A stretch of 64,000 nucleotides of DNA from Halomicrobium sp. LC1Hm (GTDB taxonomy: Archaea; Halobacteriota; Halobacteria; Halobacteriales; Haloarculaceae). Shown piece after piece: positions 53,239 to 61,291 of this stretch. The position numbers and the translations under genes were made by a program. Each line of letters begins with the position of its first letter. Position 1 is the first letter of the stretch. Where the stretch lies: the NCBI RefSeq assembly GCF_009617995.1, contig NZ_CP044129.1, positions 1,116,001 to 1,180,000 on the forward strand. The letters are read 5' to 3'. The notes under the pieces are model-generated. The model saw nothing but the letters and a program-made list of their open reading frames with translations, searched no databases and was not told where the DNA came from.

Positions 53239-54543
53239 ATGAGCAAGGACAGTGCTGGGACCGCCGTTCCGGGCCACGGCGCGCGCTCGGGCTGGTCGCG
53301 CGAACAGGCGAGTCGTATCGAGCGAACCGACGACACGACGGCACCGATCTTCTACCCGCCCGCGACCGATCAGGCACCCGACGTTCACGTCTGGGACACC
53401 TGGCTGTTGCGCGAGCGCGACGGCACGGTCGCCACCGTCGACGGCTACCGGGTCGCGTTCTCGCTGACTGCGCCGGCCGACCTGTTGCCGGGCAAGCGCC
53501 ACGACGTGGCGACGGTCCGGTACTTCTACTCGGCCGACGGCCGGACGTGGCAGCCCGGCGGCGTCGTCTTCGAGGAGCCGCTGGGCCAGCGCACCTGGGC
53601 CGGCTCCGGGCTGTACGACGACGGCGACATCTACCTCTTCTACACCGCGGCCGGGGAGCGCGGGGCCGACGAACTCACCTACACCCAGCGCATCGTCGGC
53701 GCGTCCGGGGGAACGCCCCGGACCGACGGCGACTTTGCCATCGAGGGACCCTGGACCCACCACGAACTGCTCCGCCCGGACGGCGACCGCTACGAGCGCC
53801 AGGCCCAGTCTCGCGGGATGACCTACACCTTCCGAGATCCGTGGTTCTTCGAGGATCCCGCGACCGGCGAGACGTACCTCCTGTTCGAGGCCAACACGCC
53901 GGTGCCCGAGGGCAGCGACGCCTGCGGCGGCGACGCCGCCCACCAGGAGTTCAACGGCAGCGTCGGCCTCGCCCACTCGCCGACGGGCGACCCGCTCTCC
54001 TGGGAGCTGTGTGACCCGCTCCTCGATTCGGTCTGTGTCAACCAGGAACTCGAACGTCCCCACGTCGTCCGCCGGGACGGCCGCTACTACCTCTTCGTCT
54101 CCAGTCACGACCACACCTTCGCGCCGGGGCTCGACGGCTACGACGCGCTGTATGGCTTCGTCGCCGACTCGCTGCGTGGCGACTACGTCCCGCTCAACGA
54201 CTCCGGACTCGTCGTGACCAACCCCGCGAACGCCCCCTTCCAGGCGTACTCGTGGATGGCCGTTCCCCACCGCGAGGAAGTGCTCGTCCAGAGCTTCTTC
54301 AACTACTACGACTTCGACGCCGACTCGATGGATCGGGTCGCAGACCTGCCCGAGTCCGTGCAGATGCGACGCTTCGGCGGGACGCTCGCGCCGACGCTGC
54401 GCCTCCGGGTCGAAGGGACTCACACGGAGATCCTCGGGACGCTCGATCACTGGCAGATCCCGCTGCCCGACGAGGACCTGCCGCCGACGGACCGCGAGTA
54501 CTTCGCGGGCGAGAGCGACGACGGCGGATCGTACCGCCGCTAG
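53239..54543 (+). CDS. GH68 fructansucrase (levansucrase/inulosucrase)
   Basis: 434-residue five-bladed propeller enzyme that splits sucrose and builds fructan or transfers fructose to water. The three catalytic residues are visible: nucleophile Asp53 in VHVWDTW, stabiliser Asp200 in TFRDPWFF, and acid/base Glu272 in VNQELERPHVV. Length is typical for haloarchaeal GH68. The N-terminus MSKDSAGTAVPGHG shows no Sec or Tat signal, unlike secreted bacterial levansucrases. Product linkage (beta-2,6 or beta-2,1) cannot be told. CTCTTTTCA centred near 53212 supports the ATG. It is convergent with the GH32 gene. Confidence 0.93.
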   Translation: MSKDSAGTAVPGHGARSGWSREQASRIERTDDTTAPIFYPPATDQAPDVHVWDTWLLRERDGTVATVDGYRVAFSLTAPADLLPGKRHDVATVRYFYSADGRTWQPGGVVFEEPLGQRTWAGSGLYDDGDIYLFYTAAGERGADELTYTQRIVGASGGTPRTDGDFAIEGPWTHHELLRPDGDRYERQAQSRGMTYTFRDPWFFEDPATGETYLLFEANTPVPEGSDACGGDAAHQEFNGSVGLAHSPTGDPLSWELCDPLLDSVCVNQELERPHVVRRDGRYYLFVSSHDHTFAPGLDGYDALYGFVADSLRGDYVPLNDSGLVVTNPANAPFQAYSWMAVPHREEVLVQSFFNYYDFDADSMDRVADLPESVQMRRFGGTLAPTLRLRVEGTHTEILGTLDHWQIPLPDEDLPPTDREYFAGESDDGGSYRR

Positions 54544-54640
54544 AGGCTGATCTGCGCGTGGGTGTGGAAGGTAAAACGCTACGTGCAAATCCCTCTCTGA
54601 GTCCGTCCCGATCGACGCCGGAGCATGAATAACGGATGCG

Positions 54641-56758
54641 CTACCAGATCGACGCCAGGTCCCAGGCGTCGACTGTCGGCAGTCGGGCGCGGCCGCCGAC
54701 GGCTGCGAGGCCGACGCCGGTCGCGTCGTCGCCGGTCGGATAGACGCGGCTCGTCAGGCAGTGGCGCTCGTTGGCGAACAGTTCGACGACCGATCCGTCG
54801 ACGAACACGCGCAGGTCCAGGGGCTCGTCGTACGGTGTGACGGGCACGTGCTGACTGTCGCTCGTCGCGCGCGGGTCGGTACTGGCGCGACTCCGATCGA
54901 CTTCGAGCACGTCGTCTCTCGTGTACCGCAGCGTCGTGCGCTCGTTCTCTGCCGCCGTCCCGAGCAGCGTCACCTCGACGGCGTCGGCGTCGACCAGCGA
55001 GAGCCGGGTGGCGAGTTCGAACGCGCGTCCGTCGGTGTCCAGCCGGATCGACTCGCCGTCGTCGAGCGTGACGCTCTCGCGGGACTCGCGGTCGCCACGG
55101 AGCCGCGTCAGTTCTCGGGCCGGTCGCTGTCGGAGGCGGCCGTCGTCGCCGAGGGACAGCTCTCGCGGGAGCGACATCGTCCCCGACCAGCCGGCGTCCC
55201 ACTGGGCGCTCACGTCGCGCGCCTCGGGGACCCATCCCCAGGTGAGCAGGCGGCCGTCGTCGGCCCGCAGCGACTGCGGGGCGTAGTAGTCGCCGTGATC
55301 CAGCGTCCCGCGCCGCTCCAGCTCGAAGGTCGTGCCGTCGAACCGGCCGAGGAAGTAGATCACGTCCTCGTAGTTCGAGACGTGCAACAGCTGCTTCTCC
55401 CCGAGGTCGAGTAGTTCCGGGCACTCCCAGACGGTCTCCTGTGGCGTGTCGCGGTCCCCCGAGAGGATCGGGCCACAGTACTCCCACTCGCGGAGGTCCG
55501 GGGACTCGTACAGCAAGACGACGCCGCCGCCGTCGGCCAGTCCGGCCCCGATCAGCTGGTACCAGGTTCCGCCGTCCTGCCAGACGCAGTGATCGCGGAA
55601 CTCCCCGTTCCACTCCTCGGTCGAGAGCAGGTCCGGTTCGGTCGGGGGCGCTTCGATGATCGGATTGTCCGTCACTTTCTCCCAGCGCCGCAGGGAGGGG
55701 TCGTCCGTCGTCGCGAGACAGGGCAACTGGTCGCGGCCGCGCCCACCCGTGTACACGAGCGTCGCCGTGCCGTCGTCGTCGACCGCACAGCCCGACCAGC
55801 AGCCGTCGCGGTCGGGACCGTCTGGCGACGGGGTGAGCGCCACGGGTTCGTCCTCCCAGTGGAGGAGATCGTCGCTGACCGCGTGGCCCCAGTGGATCGT
55901 GTCGTGGTACGGGCCGCCGGGATTGTACTGGTAGAAGACGTGGTAGCGACCGTTCCACTGGACGACGCCGTTGGGGTCGTTGAGCCAGTTGGCGGGCGTC
56001 GAGAGGTGAAACTGCGGGCGGTGTGGGTCGTCCTCGAAGCGATCGCGCAGGGCGGCGATCTCGTCGCCCGTCCGTGGCCGCTCGGGGATCGCGCTGTCGG
56101 CGGCGTTCGTCAGGACCGCACGGGCGAGCCTGTCGCGCTGGTCGTGGTCGCCGCCCTCGGCCGCGAAGACGAGGCCGTCGCCGAGGCCGACGACGGAGCC
56201 ATCACCCAGCGACCAGCCCACGACGGTCACGAGGTCGGGCACGTCGTGGTCGCCGCTCACAGTGCTTGCCAGCACCTCGCCACGTTCCGGGAGGATCGAA
56301 TCGTAGCGCGCCAGCGTCGCGTCGGTGCCGCCTCTGGTGAGCGGCCGGCGCGTGGCCAGTGACTCGAACAGGGGGTGGTCGTCGTAGGCTGCCTTGATCA
56401 GCGGGCCAGTCGGGCCGCCGTCTGGATCCGGCCCGACCGCGTCGGGGGCGACGGGATCGATCCCGAGATCGCTCACCGCGGTCAGCGCCGCCAGCGAGAG
56501 GACGAGCCCGCCGCCCGAGCGGACGAACGCTCGGAGGACGCCGCCGAGGTCGGCAGCCGATCCCAGTTCCGGGGGCTCGTCGGCGTGCCACCAGCAGGTG
56601 TCGAACGCCGCCAGCGAGCGGTCGCCGTCGACGAGGTCGCTCACGGCGACGGGCGTCAGGTCCAATCCCGCCCTCTCGGCCCACTCGTCGGCCGCGATCT
56701 GCTCCACGGACCGCCCGCCGTCGTGGAGCGACGCGACACGCACTGCCGTATCAGTCAT
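54641..56758 (-). CDS. GH32 beta-fructosidase with N-terminal amidotransferase-like domain
   Basis: 705-residue two-part protein. Residues 250-550 are the GH32 propeller: nucleophile Asp261 in NWLNDPNG, stabiliser region EFRDHCVW with Asp389 (His in place of the common Pro after it), and acid/base Glu445 in VWECPELL. A beta-sandwich follows (EPLDLRVFVDGSVVELFANE). Residues 1-220 form a glutamine-amidotransferase/ThuA-like domain (DUF4960-type by my recollection), with no obvious nucleophile Cys, of unknown role. It likely hydrolyses sucrose or fructan ends. No signal peptide. GGTTTTTGATTG centred near 56785 supports the ATG. Confidence 0.9.
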   Translation of the reverse strand: MTDTAVRVASLHDGGRSVEQIAADEWAERAGLDLTPVAVSDLVDGDRSLAAFDTCWWHADEPPELGSAADLGGVLRAFVRSGGGLVLSLAALTAVSDLGIDPVAPDAVGPDPDGGPTGPLIKAAYDDHPLFESLATRRPLTRGGTDATLARYDSILPERGEVLASTVSGDHDVPDLVTVVGWSLGDGSVVGLGDGLVFAAEGGDHDQRDRLARAVLTNAADSAIPERPRTGDEIAALRDRFEDDPHRPQFHLSTPANWLNDPNGVVQWNGRYHVFYQYNPGGPYHDTIHWGHAVSDDLLHWEDEPVALTPSPDGPDRDGCWSGCAVDDDGTATLVYTGGRGRDQLPCLATTDDPSLRRWEKVTDNPIIEAPPTEPDLLSTEEWNGEFRDHCVWQDGGTWYQLIGAGLADGGGVVLLYESPDLREWEYCGPILSGDRDTPQETVWECPELLDLGEKQLLHVSNYEDVIYFLGRFDGTTFELERRGTLDHGDYYAPQSLRADDGRLLTWGWVPEARDVSAQWDAGWSGTMSLPRELSLGDDGRLRQRPARELTRLRGDRESRESVTLDDGESIRLDTDGRAFELATRLSLVDADAVEVTLLGTAAENERTTLRYTRDDVLEVDRSRASTDPRATSDSQHVPVTPYDEPLDLRVFVDGSVVELFANERHCLTSRVYPTGDDATGVGLAAVGGRARLPTVDAWDLASIW

Positions 56759-56907
56759 AAGCGAACAAAGACAAGCACAATCAAAAACCTCTCGCTCTCC
56801 CCTGTGCCACTCTTTCCGTCAACGATCCCGAAGCGAGCGGCGTCCGCTCTCCGAATGACGGCCGTCTGACTGGGTTTTAGGTGCAGTTCTCCCCAAGAAC
56901 GACCCGA

Positions 56908-57054
56908 ATGTCCGACCACCGTGACACCCATCCCCAAACGGAGTCGCCGATAGTTCGCATCGATCCGACGGCTTTCGAGACGCTGTCGCTGTCGAGACCG
57001 GCGGATTCACCGTCGATCGTCCGGTGGTTCGACACGCTGGCGGGCGGTTCCTAG
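56908..57054 (+). CDS. 48-residue small protein
   Basis: Starts MSDHRDTHPQTESPIV and ends VRWFDTLAGGS. Not recognised. Support: a TATA-like GGGTTTTAGG centred near 56877 lies about 30 bases before the ATG, codon third positions are GC-rich as in real genes here, and the stop TAG shares the palindrome CTAG with the stop of the convergent actin gene. The 150 bases between it and the GH32 start hold the two divergent promoters only. It could still be chance. Confidence 0.5.
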   Translation: MSDHRDTHPQTESPIVRIDPTAFETLSLSRPADSPSIVRWFDTLAGGS

Positions 57055-58160
57055 GCGTTCTCGCCGAGGCGCTCTGCGATCCGCTGGGCACCGATCGTCG
57101 GGGCGATGTCGGGCTGGTCGGCGGCGATGGCCTCGATCTCGCGGTTCAGCTCCTCGCTGAGCCGGCGCTCGAACTCGTCGACGATTCCCGGGATACAGGC
57201 CATCCCGCCCGTGAGGACGACCGGCCGGTCCAGGGCCAGCTGGTACACTTTCATGTAGTCGTTGGCCAGCTCCGGGAGGAACGTGTTGGCGACCTCCTCG
57301 ACCGCGTCGTCCAGGTACTCGTCGACGGCGTCCATCACGGAGCGTTCGATCGTGAACTCGTGAGAGCCTCCGCCGGGCTGTTGGATGATGTCCGTGAAGG
57401 GTTCGAAATCGACGAAGTCGGCGTGTTCCTCTTTGTACTCGCGGGCCGTCTGGGTGTCGATGTTGACCCGCCCCTGGGTCTCTTCCTCGACGTAGTTCGC
57501 GATCATGCGGTCGACCTCGTTGCCGGTCACTGCACCGGTCGTGAACGGCGCGAGCTGTTCACCGCGTCGGTAGGCCGACGCTTCGAGGTTCGTCGATCCC
57601 ATGTTGACCGCCAGGAAGATCTCGTCGATGGCTTCCAGATCGTCGCCGAAGGCCGGGATCGCACCACAGAGAGACTCGGGGTAGCTCTCGACGAGGCGCT
57701 TGCCGATCGAACTGCCCTCGATGACCGAGCTGAGGTTCTCCAGGCCCCGTGGGTTGTCGATCGTCGGAATCGCGTAGACCACGGCGCTGTACTCGGGGAG
57801 GGCGTTCTGGTCGATCAACGCCTGGAAGAACGTCTCGGTCAGCTCGGCCCGGTCCTCGTCTTCGGGCAGTCCCGACCGGAGCATGAACTGGACGCGGTCG
57901 GGGTACTCTGCGGCCGCTTCCTCGCCGTAGAGGACTTTCTCCTCGCCGGTCAGTGCGTCTTCGTAGGTCGCGAGACAGGTCAGGGTCCTGATGATCTCGT
58001 CCTCGGTGCCACGGGCTCCGGGGACGGAGATGACGGTTCGGGTACTGCCGAGCTTCACGCCGATGGGCACTGCCGCCTCGGCGTCGCCGGCCGGTGATTC
58101 CTCGTCGACTGACTCCGACTGGTCGCCCGTCGAGGCGTCGTCTGCCGCGTCGTCACTCAT
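57051..58160 (-). CDS. archaeal actin-family protein (salactin/volactin-like)
   Basis: 369-residue actin/MreB/FtsA-fold protein. After an acidic 30-residue N-terminus, IGVKLGSTRTVISVP is the phosphate-1 loop (LGSTRT), FLAVNMGSTNLEASAYRRGE the phosphate-2 loop, and PVVLTGGMACIPGIVDEFERRL the adenosine motif. Such proteins form polar dynamic filaments in Halobacterium (salactin) and affect shape in Haloferax (volactin). GATATATATCGG centred near 58190 supports the ATG at 58160. It neighbours parA, cheW and an ArlD/E-like gene. Confidence 0.85.
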   Translation of the reverse strand: MSDDAADDASTGDQSESVDEESPAGDAEAAVPIGVKLGSTRTVISVPGARGTEDEIIRTLTCLATYEDALTGEEKVLYGEEAAAEYPDRVQFMLRSGLPEDEDRAELTETFFQALIDQNALPEYSAVVYAIPTIDNPRGLENLSSVIEGSSIGKRLVESYPESLCGAIPAFGDDLEAIDEIFLAVNMGSTNLEASAYRRGEQLAPFTTGAVTGNEVDRMIANYVEEETQGRVNIDTQTAREYKEEHADFVDFEPFTDIIQQPGGGSHEFTIERSVMDAVDEYLDDAVEEVANTFLPELANDYMKVYQLALDRPVVLTGGMACIPGIVDEFERRLSEELNREIEAIAADQPDIAPTIGAQRIAERLGENA

Positions 58161-58269
58161 GTGCCAGTGGTTTTGCCGCGTCCGATATATATCCCCCGAC
58201 CGAACTAACAGAGCTGATAATCGAACTGCCAGCAAGCGATCCGCTCGACCATCCGTCCGCGCGACCGGT

Positions 58270-58758
58270 CTACGCCATCGAGTGGAGCTTCGCGACGTAG
58301 ACGAGACTCAGCATGTGATCGTCCACGTCGAGGCTGGCACCGTCGTTGGTCCCCGACTCGTCGATGCCACGGAGGTAGTCCGACAGCGACGACTGGACGT
58401 CGTCGGTGATCCAGTCGATGTCCTCGTAGTAGTCGAGTGCCTCCTCGGCTCCCTGGTACCCCGAGTGCATCAGGAGGAACTCCAGCCACTCGAAGACGAC
58501 GAACTCGGCCGCGTAGTTCTCGGGCAACGCCGCCAGATACGGCTTCTCAGTACCGTCCGAGCCGAGGAAGGGGAGCAGTTCGCGGTAGAGGCCGGCACGG
58601 AACGAATCGCCAGCGGGAGCCTCGCCGCCCTCGTCCATCGCCATTCCCAGCTCGGCCGGATCGAGCGTCTCCTCGTCGCCCATTCCGTTGCCCGGCCGCT
58701 GTTGCTTCGCCATCTTCCGTAACTCGTCGAGGTCGTAGTCGCGCGGATTGATGGTCAT
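58270..58758 (-). CDS. ArlD/E (FlaD/E)-like domain protein
   Basis: 162-residue protein. The C-terminal 100 residues (KPYLAALPENYAAEFVVFEW onward, then LDYYEDIDWITDDVQSSLSDYL) match the FlaD/FlaE domain of the archaellum motor cytosolic complex. The N-terminal MTINPRDYDLDELRKMAKQQ is a charged helix also typical of those proteins. No other arl genes are here, so it is a stand-alone paralog that may link the motor or chemoreceptors to polar structures. I start at MTINPRDY: AGATTTAACACG centred near 58787 lies 27-29 bases upstream. Confidence 0.78.
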   Translation of the reverse strand: MTINPRDYDLDELRKMAKQQRPGNGMGDEETLDPAELGMAMDEGGEAPAGDSFRAGLYRELLPFLGSDGTEKPYLAALPENYAAEFVVFEWLEFLLMHSGYQGAEEALDYYEDIDWITDDVQSSLSDYLRGIDESGTNDGASLDVDDHMLSLVYVAKLHSMA

Positions 58759-58931
58759 GATACTGCCCTGTTTCCCCTGCAACGTGTTAAATCTTGCACA
58801 CAGTCAGACGACCGTCTGACACGCTGAACGACTCGTTCTCTCGCGGGGCCTCGCTGGCTCCCAGTCCAGTCGTTGATAATCGGGAGCGTATTTTTATATT
58901 CGGCTAGCGACGAGGTCCTGGTACTTCGACG

Positions 58932-59843
58932 ATGAGTCGCCAATCTGGGTCCACTGTAGCGCGCCTGTGTGTGACGAACGCCAAAGGCGGCACCGGGAAG
59001 ACGACGGTCGCCGTCAACGTGGCCGGCGCGCTCAACGAACGCGGCCGTGACGTGCTGTTCGTCGACCTCGACCCGCAGGGCAACGCCACGGAGGCGCTGG
59101 GACTGGTCGAGAGCTACGACGCCCAGCCACCGACGCTGTTCGACGTGCTGACGAGCGCCGACCAGCGCTCGTCGATCGCGGATCTGATCGTGGATCACGA
59201 CGAGATGGACGTGGTCCCGAGCAACATCGACATGCTCCAGGTCGAACACGAACTGACAATCGCCGACCTCGTGGCGCGGGTCCAACACGACGACTCGATC
59301 GACATCGACCCCAAGACGCTGAGTGACCTCTCGTTGAACGTCACGCCCGACTCCGTCTCGGGCGCGCACGCACTCGACGTACTCGACGAGGCACTCGCCG
59401 TGGTCGAAGACGACTACGACTACGTCGTCATCGACTCGCCGCCCTTCTACGGGAAACTCACGGACACCGGTATCTACGCGTCGCAGAACATCCTCGTCCC
59501 GGCGCTGACCGAGGCCTCCTCGGAACGAGCCATCGAACTCCTGATCGACCAGATGGCCGCCCTGGAGGGCCAGACCGGCATCACGGTCAACACGCTCGGC
59601 GTGGTCGCCAACCGGGTCGAGAAGACCAACGAGGACGAGACGATGCTGTCGTGGCTCGGCGAGGTGTTCGAGGAGTTCCCGATCTGGGAGGTCCGCAAGC
59701 GCGTCGCGCTCCAGCGGGCCTTCACAGCCGGCAGTTCTATCTTCCAGTACGAGGAATCCGTGGACATGGAATCGGTCTTTCTCGACGTCGCGACGGAACT
59801 GGACAGACAGTTCGGCCTGCTGGACGAGGAGGTGCCGGCATGA
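58932..59843 (+). CDS. parA: ParA/MinD-family ATPase
   Basis: 303-residue ParA/Soj-type ATPase. The deviant Walker A NAKGGTGKTTVAVN (signature Lys before GTGKT), LFVDLDPQGNATEALG and VVIDSPPFYGKLTDTGIYAS (Walker B) are all present. No ParB gene follows; instead cheW overlaps its end by 4 bases, so chromosome partition is less likely than positioning of chemoreceptor arrays. TTTTTATATTC centred near 58894 is the promoter. Confidence 0.9.
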   Translation: MSRQSGSTVARLCVTNAKGGTGKTTVAVNVAGALNERGRDVLFVDLDPQGNATEALGLVESYDAQPPTLFDVLTSADQRSSIADLIVDHDEMDVVPSNIDMLQVEHELTIADLVARVQHDDSIDIDPKTLSDLSLNVTPDSVSGAHALDVLDEALAVVEDDYDYVVIDSPPFYGKLTDTGIYASQNILVPALTEASSERAIELLIDQMAALEGQTGITVNTLGVVANRVEKTNEDETMLSWLGEVFEEFPIWEVRKRVALQRAFTAGSSIFQYEESVDMESVFLDVATELDRQFGLLDEEVPA

Positions 59844-61165
59844 GCGACGACGACGAGCGCATGGACCGCGCCAAACGGATCCGCCGGATGCGAGAGGGCC
59901 AGCGCTCTGGCGACGACGCCGACGATTCCGAGGAGGTAGACACAGACGATGCAGCGACCGACGAAGAGCCAGCGCCGGAAGCAGACGACGAGCCAGAAGC
60001 GCCAACGGACGACGAGCCGGAAGTGACGGAAACAGACGAGGAGCCAGAAGCGACGACAGACGACGAGCAGGAAGCGACCGCGGAGCAGTCTGACACTGCG
60101 TCCGAGGCAGTCGGCGACACGGAGACAGACGAGGAGTCGGCCACGGAGGTCGACGCCACAGCGACGGAAGCCGGCGACGAACCGGCAGCGACGACCGACG
60201 ACCCAGCAGCGACCGACGAGGCGTCGCCGCCGGAGACGGAAGCCGGCGATCGAGCGACGGACGGTAGCGACACGGCCGTCGAGACGGACGAACCGAGCGA
60301 ACGAACACACGCTACCCCACAGAGCGAGGCGGCCCAGCAGCCAGCACGGACGGACGGGGCCCCGCAGGGGACGGACGGCACACAGACGAGCGACGACAGT
60401 ATGAACGAGGGCACTTCGGCGAGCGACCCGGAGGAATCGAACACGACCGACGAGGGGTCACCCGACCCCGAGGCAATCGCACAGCGGGCCGCACAGGCGG
60501 CTGCCAGTGTCTCGGGCGGCGGGACAGAGGCCCAGTCGTCTCAGGCAGGCGGGGGCGAACCGACGCCGGCAGAGACTGCCGCCGCGGTCCAGGAGGCCAG
60601 CGGCGTCGAACTCCCCGACCAGGAACAGATCGACGCTGCGCTGGCGGAGGCCGACGAGTCGACCGAGGACGCCGCGAGCACGGACACCGCACCGTCGGCG
60701 GTCGAGTCGGAGAGCACGACGACCGAGGAGTCGACGCGCGTCCTGGAGTTTACGCTCGGCGACGAGCACTACTGCATCGACATCTCGCTGGTCGAGGAGA
60801 TCGTCAAACGCGACACGATCACGCGCGTGCCAAACACCGACGAGTACATCGAGGGCGTGGTCGACCTGCGGGGCCAGATCACGACGATCCTCGATCCGAA
60901 GGCGCTGCTCGATATCGACGCCGAGGGCCAGGAATCCCTGATGATCGTCTTCGACCCCGAAGCGTTCGACGACCAGGGCGCGATCGGCTGGATCGTCGAC
61001 GAGGTCCGGCAGGTCGCTCCCGTCGTGGAGTCCGAGATCAACGATCCTCCGGTCAAAGAGGAGTACATCCGGGGCGTCGTCGACCGTGACGACGGGTTCG
61101 TCATCTGGACGAAACCCGAGGTGGCGATCAAGCTCGCGACCGCCGAGGAGACCGACGACGGGTAG
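59840..61165 (+). CDS. cheW: CheW adaptor with long acidic disordered N-terminus
   Basis: 441-residue protein. Residues 295-435 form a normal CheW domain (TRVLEFTLGDEHYCIDISLV, VDLRGQITTILDPKALL, SEINDPPVKEEYIRGVVDRD), coupling chemoreceptors to CheA. Residues 1-290 are low-complexity, rich in Asp, Glu, Thr, Ala, with runs such as DDEPEAPTDDEPEVTETDEE; the first 25 residues (RMDRAKRIRRMREGQRSG) are basic. Typical CheW is about 150 residues. It is translationally coupled to parA, suggesting joint work in array positioning. Confidence 0.9.
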   Translation: MSDDDERMDRAKRIRRMREGQRSGDDADDSEEVDTDDAATDEEPAPEADDEPEAPTDDEPEVTETDEEPEATTDDEQEATAEQSDTASEAVGDTETDEESATEVDATATEAGDEPAATTDDPAATDEASPPETEAGDRATDGSDTAVETDEPSERTHATPQSEAAQQPARTDGAPQGTDGTQTSDDSMNEGTSASDPEESNTTDEGSPDPEAIAQRAAQAAASVSGGGTEAQSSQAGGGEPTPAETAAAVQEASGVELPDQEQIDAALAEADESTEDAASTDTAPSAVESESTTTEESTRVLEFTLGDEHYCIDISLVEEIVKRDTITRVPNTDEYIEGVVDLRGQITTILDPKALLDIDAEGQESLMIVFDPEAFDDQGAIGWIVDEVRQVAPVVESEINDPPVKEEYIRGVVDRDDGFVIWTKPEVAIKLATAEETDDG

Positions 61166-61291
61166 CTGCGGTCTTCTGTTTACTACTGCCGGCCGGAACG
61201 CTGCGTCTCGCTTCTCGACCCCCTGGGCTGGCAACACCGCACGACAGTATGAGGAAAGCCTTATTCGGAACCGAGGGCGGATATACTGTTG

